Shown here: piece by piece, positions 6,126-11,082 of the stretch
How the letters are laid out: each line of letters opens with the position of its first letter
How positions within the stretch are numbered: position 1 is the stretch's first letter
Source of the DNA: RPQK01 sp041946865
GTDB taxonomy: Bacteria; Acidobacteriota; UBA6911; RPQK01
Assembly (NCBI GenBank): GCA_041946865.1
Contig: JBHGBF010000263.1
Span: 1-11,082 of the forward strand
Direction of reading: 5' to 3'
DNA length: 11,082 bases
Notes under the pieces: model-generated
Databases searched by the model: none
What the model saw: only the letters and a program-made list of their open reading frames with translations
Told to the model about the DNA's origin: nothing
Translations under genes and position numbers: made by a program

Positions 6126-7379
6126 ATGGGCTTTGTCGATCTCCTGCGTGTCAACCGCAATTACCGCTACACCTGGATCGGGCAGGTCATCAGCGAAATC
6201 GGAGACCACTTCAACAACATCGCGGTCTTCACCTTGGCTCTGCAGTACACCGGCTCCGGACTGGTTGTCAGTGGCATCATGCTGGCTCGCGCCATCCCGG
6301 CCATTCTGGCCGGTCCGGTCGCCGGCGTCTTCCTTGACCGGTGGGACCGCAGGCGCATCATGATCGGCAGCGACCTGGTCCGCTGCCTTGTGGCGCTTGG
6401 CTTCCTGCTCACGTTGAGGCACAGGGGCAGCTGGCTGCTCTATCTTCTGAGCGCTGTCCTCATGTTTGCCTCTCCTTTTTTTACTGCCGGTCGATCGGCG
6501 ATCCTCCCCACAATTGCGAACCGGGATGAGCTGCATACGGCGACCTCCCTGACTCAAACGACGCAGTGGATCTCGCTGATTATCGGGACATTTACCGCGG
6601 GGGTCATCGTGACTAAGCTCGGTTTTGCCGCGGCCTTTGTCACCAACGCGCTGTCCTTCCTGATCTCCGCGCTTTGCGTCTGGTCCCTGCGCACCTCCGC
6701 AGGTTTCAGGGCCTTGCGAGGACCGGGGCAGAAAGGAATCGTCCGGCCGTGGGACGATTACTCACAGGCGCTTCGCTACATGCAAAGCAACCCTTTGATC
6801 CTCGGTATCGCGCTGATCGGGGTGGGATGGGCCACCGGTGGCGGAGCCGCCCAGATTCTCTTCACCCTGTTCGGCGAGTTGGTTTTTCATCGCGGCGCGG
6901 CGGGAATAGCGACTATCTGGGGATCTGCCGGAATCGGCCTCCTCCTCGGCGGCAGTCTTGCCTACAAAATAGGTTCCCGGATTCGTTTCAACACCTACAA
7001 GTGGATGATTTCTGTGTGCTACGTGGTTCACGGCGGAGCCTACGTAGTTTTCAGCCAGATGCAGGACTTTCGACTCGCACTGTTTTTCATCGCCTTGTCC
7101 CGCGCCGCCGTGGCCGTAAGCTCGGTTCTCAATTACTCGCAACTCCTGAAACACGTTCCCGATCAGTTCAGGGGCCGCGTCTTCGCCACCAACGAATCAA
7201 TGGTCTGGGCAACCATGCTCATTTCCATGACACTGGCCGGGGTCGCCTCCCAGTACTATGACCCACGACTGATCGGCGCGGTTTCCGGCGTGCTGAGCTC
7301 GACGACCGCGCTTTTTTGGGGGTGGGCTATCATGACCGACCGCCTCCCCGACCCGGCGCTGAAACCGGCGTCGAGCTAA
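6126..7379 (+). CDS. MFS transporter, DHA3-type exporter
   Basis: This 417-residue protein has about 12 hydrophobic segments, a standard length for the major facilitator superfamily. Motif A, GVFLDRWDRRR, is at residues 67-77 between helices 2 and 3. The N-terminus, LLRVNRNYRYTWIGQVISEI, and GRVFATNESMVW near the C-terminal half are typical of the MFS_3/DHA3 group (EntS- and macrolide-exporter-like), which are proton-driven exporters of siderophores or drugs. The substrate cannot be read from sequence. ATG 6126 is preceded by no ribosome-binding site; a TAAACT hexamer at 6113-6118 would fit a -10 box giving a leaderless message, but no -35 accompanies it. It is divergent from the sulfatase. 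The gene downstream has its own promoter. Confidence 0.85.
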   Translation: MGFVDLLRVNRNYRYTWIGQVISEIGDHFNNIAVFTLALQYTGSGLVVSGIMLARAIPAILAGPVAGVFLDRWDRRRIMIGSDLVRCLVALGFLLTLRHRGSWLLYLLSAVLMFASPFFTAGRSAILPTIANRDELHTATSLTQTTQWISLIIGTFTAGVIVTKLGFAAAFVTNALSFLISALCVWSLRTSAGFRALRGPGQKGIVRPWDDYSQALRYMQSNPLILGIALIGVGWATGGGAAQILFTLFGELVFHRGAAGIATIWGSAGIGLLLGGSLAYKIGSRIRFNTYKWMISVCYVVHGGAYVVFSQMQDFRLALFFIALSRAAVAVSSVLNYSQLLKHVPDQFRGRVFATNESMVWATMLISMTLAGVASQYYDPRLIGAVSGVLSSTTALFWGWAIMTDRLPDPALKPASS

Positions 7380-7474
7380 GATCATGGTCATGTCGTCATA
7401 CGGACGGCTATAGGCGAACGGCGCAAGCGAGATCCCACAGAGCCGCACTAAAGCCTCCTTATCGCCGGATCTGG

Positions 7475-7498
7475 GTCGCGGCGTCGCGGGGTCGCAGG
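7475..7498. repeat. Three tandem imperfect 8-bp units (GTCGCGGN)
   Basis: GTCGCGGC, GTCGCGGG and GTCGCAGG follow one another directly, ending 5 bp before the -35 box of the AGPS promoter. They could be a direct-repeat binding site for a regulator or a chance GC-rich run. The rest of the gap 7380-7474 shows no gene, no clear terminator for the MFS gene and no other structure. Confidence 0.3.
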
Positions 7499-7503
7499 CA
7501 TGG

Positions 7504-7532
7504 TTGACTCCCCCAGCCCGCGCCCCTAGAAT
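7504..7532 (+). promoter_or_regulatory. Strong sigma70-type promoter of the AGPS gene
   Basis: TTGACT (7504-7509) and TAGAAT (7527-7532), each one base from consensus, are separated by exactly 17 bp. Transcription should start near 7539-7540, leaving an untranslated leader of about 18 nt that contains the GGAGG ribosome-binding site at 7546-7550. The location and spacing fit the gene at 7558 and rule out a longer start at 7504. Confidence 0.7.
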
Positions 7533-7557
7533 CATCGGATGCTTTGGAGGACCAGGA

Positions 7558-9348
7558 ATGCCTGACAAACCGTCGCTGAAACCCGCTGACCTCGACAACA
7601 CTCCCTGGGGCCACAAGTGGGGGTTCGCAGATACCGAATTCGTCGTGCACGAAGACCGAAGCGTCGAATTGACGGGCAAGCGCTACAACCTTTCGGGTTA
7701 CCGAATGCCCGACCTGCTGCCTTACGTGGAAGAGGTCTTGGGCATAAGCCTCGACGTCACCGACCAGAAGACCGAGCTGGAACATAAACCGGTCGATCCT
7801 CCGGTCAGAAATCCCGGCTTTTGCGCCGCAGTCGAGAAGGAGTTCAGGCCGGGTCAATACAGCTTCGATGGCGAAGATCGCCTGCTGCACAGCCACGGGC
7901 AGACGACCACCGATGAGGTTTACCGGGTGCTTTACGACCGGCTGGACCGCTTTGCCGACATGGTTTTCTACTGCGAATCCGAGGCCGACGCACAGAGGCT
8001 CATCAAGCTGGCGTGCGAGTTCAACATCTGCCTCGTTCCTTACGGAGGAGGCACCAGTGTCAGTTGCGCCCTGAAGCTCCCCAGCACCGAAAAACGGATG
8101 ATTGTCTCGGTCGACATGAGGAGGATGAACAAGATCGAGTGGATCGACCGTGAGAACCTGCGGGCGTGCGTCCAGGCCGGGATCGTCGGGGCCGACCTCG
8201 AGGACGAATTGGGCAAACACGGCCTCATGTGCGGACACGAACCCGACAGCATTGAGCTCTCCACACTGGGCGGCTGGATCGCGACCAACGCGAGCGGCAT
8301 GAAGAAAAACCGCTACGGGAACATCGAACAAATCGTCGAGAACATCACGCTCATCACCCCGCAAGGCGTGATCGAACAAAAGGCGCCGCTTTGCCGGGCC
8401 TCGATCGGGATGCAGCCGCAAAACCTGCTCTTCGGCAATGAAGGCAACCTCGGCCTGATCACCAAGGCCGTCATCAAGATCCACCCGAAGCCCGAAATTA
8501 CCCGATACGGCTCGCTGGTCTTCCCGGATATGGAGACCGGCACCCGTTACCTTTACGAGCTGGCCCACTCCGGCGTCCTTCCCGCCAGCATTCGTCTGGT
8601 CGACAACATTCAGTTCCGCTTTGGGCTGGCTCTGAAAGGGCGGACCGACAGCGCTATTCAGAAGCTGCTCGACGACATCAAGAAGTACTTTGTCGTCAAA
8701 GTGAAAGGGTTCGACCCGCACCGAATGGTCGCGGCCACCCTGGTCATGGAAGGATCCCGCGCTGAAGTCGCCCACCAGGAAAAACACCTGTACCGGCTGG
8801 CCAGAAAGTACAACGGATTACCCGCAGGCGCCGAGGCCGGCCAGCGGGGCTACGTGCTCACTTATGCTATCGCCTACATTCGGGACTTCGTCGCAAAATT
8901 CCACATTATCGGCGAAACCTTCGAGACCTCGGTCCCCTGGTCAAAGATCAAGCAGGTCTGCGAGGCGGTCGAAAAACGAATGGCCGAGAAACACAAAGAA
9001 GCTGGGCTGCCCGGGAAGTTCTATATCTCCTACCGGATTACTCAGGTTTACCACACGGGCGTCTGCATCTACTTCATGTACGCGCTCTACAGCAAGGGGA
9101 TCGATCAGCCTGAAAAGGTGTATGACGAGATCGAACATTCCTTACGGGAAGCCATTTTAGAGAACGGCGGCTCGATTTCACATCACCATGGTGTGGGAAA
9201 GCTCAGAAAGGACTTCATGAAAGACACGTTATCTCCCGCCAGCATCGAATTTTTGAAGCGAGCGAAGACGTGTCTGGATCCCCAGAACGTCTTCGGCGTG
9301 GCAAATAACGTTTTTGCTCCCCTGGACGAGCACGAAAACCCACGCTGA
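7558..9348 (+). CDS. agps: Alkyldihydroxyacetonephosphate synthase (AGPS) homologue
   Basis: This 596-residue FAD enzyme is predicted to exchange the acyl chain of acyl-DHAP for a fatty alcohol, making the ether bond of alkyl lipids (EC 2.5.1.26). ATG 7558 is fixed by GGAGG at 7546-7550. Motifs seen: ELTGKRYNLSGY (37-48), the PCMH FAD-binding signature PYGGGTSVS (161-169), GHEPDSIELSTLGGW (226-240), ASGMKKNRYGNIE (245-257), ASIRLVDN with Arg346, KGFDP (383-387), GQRGYVLTYAIAYIRD (428-443), CIYFMYAL with Tyr505, and HHHGVGKLRK with His542-544. In animal AGPS the equivalent Arg, Tyr and His triad are catalytic. Similarity runs end to end, unlike generic glycolate-oxidase-type proteins; only the peroxisomal targeting extension is absent. 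No acyltransferase or acyl-CoA reductase partner is in the window. Confidence 0.85.
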   Translation: MPDKPSLKPADLDNTPWGHKWGFADTEFVVHEDRSVELTGKRYNLSGYRMPDLLPYVEEVLGISLDVTDQKTELEHKPVDPPVRNPGFCAAVEKEFRPGQYSFDGEDRLLHSHGQTTTDEVYRVLYDRLDRFADMVFYCESEADAQRLIKLACEFNICLVPYGGGTSVSCALKLPSTEKRMIVSVDMRRMNKIEWIDRENLRACVQAGIVGADLEDELGKHGLMCGHEPDSIELSTLGGWIATNASGMKKNRYGNIEQIVENITLITPQGVIEQKAPLCRASIGMQPQNLLFGNEGNLGLITKAVIKIHPKPEITRYGSLVFPDMETGTRYLYELAHSGVLPASIRLVDNIQFRFGLALKGRTDSAIQKLLDDIKKYFVVKVKGFDPHRMVAATLVMEGSRAEVAHQEKHLYRLARKYNGLPAGAEAGQRGYVLTYAIAYIRDFVAKFHIIGETFETSVPWSKIKQVCEAVEKRMAEKHKEAGLPGKFYISYRITQVYHTGVCIYFMYALYSKGIDQPEKVYDEIEHSLREAILENGGSISHHHGVGKLRKDFMKDTLSPASIEFLKRAKTCLDPQNVFGVANNVFAPLDEHENPR

Positions 9349-9364
9349 AAGGCGTAGAGCGAGA

Positions 9365-9410
9365 TAGCAGATAGTCCACGGTTGGCCCGTTTTCTGGGCC
9401 GACTCTGCTA
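9365..9410. terminator. Two-stem hairpin between convergent genes, possible terminator
   Basis: An outer perfect 7-bp stem (TAGCAGA 9365-9371 with TCTGCTA 9404-9410) encloses an inner 8-bp stem (GTTGGCCC 9381-9388 with GGGCCGAC 9396-9403, one G-U wobble) and a 7-nt loop; a 9-nt bulge sits on one side. It starts 17 nt after the AGPS stop and lies 57 nt past the end of the convergent oxidoreductase gene. No T-run follows on either side, so it is not a classical intrinsic terminator. It may act as a bidirectional transcript-end or stability structure. Confidence 0.45.
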
Positions 9411-9466
9411 GGATGCCAGCGACCCAGGTGACGCGACCCTGCGGAACGCGGCTTCTGACCGAACCG

Positions 9467-10939
9467 TTAGACCTTTTCCGGCACGACAAAGGGTTCCCGG
9501 TAGGTCCGGGTCAGGAGCTGATTGGCCCAGCTTCCCAGGTCGTATTCACAGCTGCTCACCAATTTCTCCTCGGCGGGATGAAGCTCGAGCAGCGCTCCGA
9601 GAACCGGCCTGGCCTGGCTCATATCAACGCCGTTGGCGGACAGATGCTCCGCAAATCGGGACAGAGCCTCAGACACGTCCGCTCGATCCTTCAGCTTCTC
9701 CTGGATCTTGGCTTGTGAGTAGTGAGTTCCAAGACGATGGGAGATGTTTGCCAGATGGCACAGTGCCGAGGAGATGTGGCCTTCGAGGATGTCCGCTTTC
9801 AACTCGTTATTGTTTCGACTGCGCACTGCCCGGACGAAGTTCGGAACGTGGTCGTCGCCGCCGCTCGATGAGAACTGCTTGACGCGCTTGTTATCGCGGT
9901 CGTAGATCCAGCCGCCGCCGGCGCCGCCCACAAATGAGCCATTCTCGCAATCGATGACGATTCCGATCCGCACGCCCCGGTAATGACCCATGTTCTCCAT
10001 CCCGGCTTTTTCGGGAAGTCCACGCACCTCGAAGATCAAGGGGGCGGCAGGATAATCAAGGACGGCGACCTGGGTGTTGGCCGTTTCCCCATCATCGTCG
10101 TAGCCGAACCTTCCGCCGATACTGAAGACGCGGGGCGGAAGCTGCTTTTCACCGAGCATCCACCGGCACATATCCATCTCATGGATTCCCTGATTGCCGA
10201 TGTCGCCGTTTCCCGTGGCCCAGACCCAGTGCCAGTCGTAGTGCAGTTCCTTTCGGGCCAGCGGCTCAAGCGGCGCCGGGCCACACCAGAGATCGTAATG
10301 AACGCCGGAAGGAATCGGCTGGGGACCGGCGACCTTGCCGATGCTGGCTCTTCTCTTGTAGCAGAAGCCCCGTGCCCGGAGAATCTTTCCCAATTCTCCG
10401 CTGCGCAGATACGCGGCTACTTCCTGCAGCGCGGTATCGGAGCGCGACTGCGTCCCGGCCTGAACAATTCGCCCGTATTTGCGCGCCGCTTCGACGGCCT
10501 TGCGGCCCTCCCAGACTTCGTGAGAGATGGGTTTCTCGACATAAACATCCTTGCCGGCCTGACAGGCCCACACGGTCATGAGCGAGTGCCAGTGGTTCGG
10601 CGTAGCGATACTCACCGCATCGATGTCTTTGTTTTCCAGCAGGCGCCGGACGTCGAAATATCGCTCTACCTTGATATTCTCAGAGGCGAGCGCTTTGACC
10701 TCTTTGTCGAGTATGTTCTCGTCGGCGTCACAGAGGGCGACGATGCGGACTCCTGGAACCTCCTTGTACATCTGGATGTGGTGATGACCTTTGGAACGAA
10801 GGCCGATGATGGCCACCCGGACCGCATCGTTCGCACCTAAAGGAGCACTGGATGACAATACCGGCTTTGACGAGGCCCAGCAGGCTGCCGCTCCTCCGAC
10901 CGCGACTCGCTTGATGAAGTTTCGCCTGTTATCCTGCAT
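9467..10939 (-). CDS. Tat-exported Gfo/Idh/MocA family oxidoreductase
   Basis: This 490-residue protein begins MQDNRRNFIKRVAVGGAAA, a twin-arginine signal, so it should act in the periplasm with its cofactor bound before export. A Rossmann NAD(P)-binding fold follows: VRVAIIGLRSKG (40-51), a Gly-rich loop variant, DAVSIATPNHWHSL (107-120) and the family motif EKPISHE (135-141). The substrate domain contains GDIGNQGIHEMDMCRW (245-260), with the usual His/Asp pair. The family oxidises, reduces or epimerises sugars, cyclitols or glycosidic sugars; the substrate here is unknown. Exported members of this length are common in Planctomycetota, Verrucomicrobiota and Acidobacteriota. The start is supported by GAGGA four to five nt upstream. 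It converges on AGPS. Confidence 0.88.
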   Translation of the reverse strand: MQDNRRNFIKRVAVGGAAACWASSKPVLSSSAPLGANDAVRVAIIGLRSKGHHHIQMYKEVPGVRIVALCDADENILDKEVKALASENIKVERYFDVRRLLENKDIDAVSIATPNHWHSLMTVWACQAGKDVYVEKPISHEVWEGRKAVEAARKYGRIVQAGTQSRSDTALQEVAAYLRSGELGKILRARGFCYKRRASIGKVAGPQPIPSGVHYDLWCGPAPLEPLARKELHYDWHWVWATGNGDIGNQGIHEMDMCRWMLGEKQLPPRVFSIGGRFGYDDDGETANTQVAVLDYPAAPLIFEVRGLPEKAGMENMGHYRGVRIGIVIDCENGSFVGGAGGGWIYDRDNKRVKQFSSSGGDDHVPNFVRAVRSRNNNELKADILEGHISSALCHLANISHRLGTHYSQAKIQEKLKDRADVSEALSRFAEHLSANGVDMSQARPVLGALLELHPAEEKLVSSCEYDLGSWANQLLTRTYREPFVVPEKV

Positions 10940-11003
10940 TTTTTCCTCACGTTCGAATTTACGAAAGCAACGCGTCAGTTTATCAATTATGGAGGTTCAC
11001 GCA

Positions 11004-11027
11004 AAAGGCCTTTGCGAACGTTAACGT
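11004..11027. promoter_or_regulatory. Paired palindromes upstream of the oxidoreductase, possible operator
   Basis: Two perfect 10-bp palindromes, AAAGGCCTTT (11004-11013) and ACGTTAACGT (11018-11027), lie 65-88 bp before the oxidoreductase start on its 5' side. Dimeric regulators of sugar genes, such as LacI-type proteins, bind sites of this kind. No regulator gene is in the window and no clear -35/-10 pair was found between the site and the gene, so the role is inferred. The last 55 bp of the window show no gene. Confidence 0.35.
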
Positions 11028-11082
11028 AACCGCTCAGTTTTCTGCGAGCGAAGCGGCAGGCGCTTTTGGAGTTCATCCTGCC

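Noticed and set aside
7504..7557. 18-codon longer start for AGPS
   Set aside because: The first codons coincide with the -35 and -10 boxes, whereas ATG 7558 has GGAGG at ideal spacing.
7459..8787. 442-codon open frame on the minus strand opposite AGPS
   Set aside because: The plus strand encodes clear AGPS motifs throughout; the antisense protein has no recognisable family pattern.
9983..10840. 285-codon plus-strand open frame opposite the oxidoreductase
   Set aside because: It is a shadow of the Gfo/Idh/MocA gene, with no family pattern.

Overview
The window looks like a chromosomal segment of a moderately GC-rich, Gram-negative soil or sediment bacterium. Acidobacteriota (Bryobacter/Solibacter-like) is the best guess, with Planctomycetota or Verrucomicrobiota as alternatives. 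This rests on gene content only: a secreted Ser-hydrolase, a Tat-exported sulfatase with HEAT-like repeats, a Tat-exported Gfo/Idh/MocA oxidoreductase, a DUF3311/sodium-symporter pair and tandem DUF5985 genes. No rRNA, tRNA, CRISPR array or transposase gene is visible.

Layout. Positions 1-1090 are a gene graveyard: the C-terminal end of an unrecognised minus-strand gene, a 94-bp MITE/REP-like inverted repeat (251-344), the last third of one DUF5985 gene, an intact second DUF5985 gene (467-724), and a frameshifted 3' remnant of an HD-GYP phosphodiesterase gene. Next is an intact exported alpha/beta hydrolase (1091-2809, minus). Positions 2891-3938 are a second decayed patch on the plus strand: a small DUF3311 membrane protein, a sodium:solute symporter gene cut into out-of-frame pieces, and an AlkB-type dioxygenase that has lost its N-terminus. 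A large sulfatase follows (4012-5916, minus), divergent from an MFS exporter (6126-7379, plus). Then come an FAD-dependent alkyldihydroxyacetonephosphate synthase (AGPS) homologue with a strong promoter and ribosome-binding site (7558-9348, plus) and a Gfo/Idh/MocA oxidoreductase (9467-10939, minus).

How the genes work together. No obvious operon links the large genes; neighbours are mostly convergent, divergent or separated by their own promoters. The hydrolase, the sulfatase and the oxidoreductase carry Sec or Tat export signals and fit a lifestyle of scavenging esterified or sulfated polymers and processing sugars in the periplasm. The MFS protein is a probable exporter of unknown substrate.

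The most notable gene is the AGPS homologue. It resembles the animal peroxisomal ether-lipid enzyme along its whole length and keeps the catalytic signatures, which suggests aerobic ether-lipid or plasmalogen synthesis in this bacterium. I see no convincing new multi-gene defence or mobile system. The other interest lies in the two decayed patches, where several unrelated genes have lost ends or internal blocks close to a long inverted repeat.
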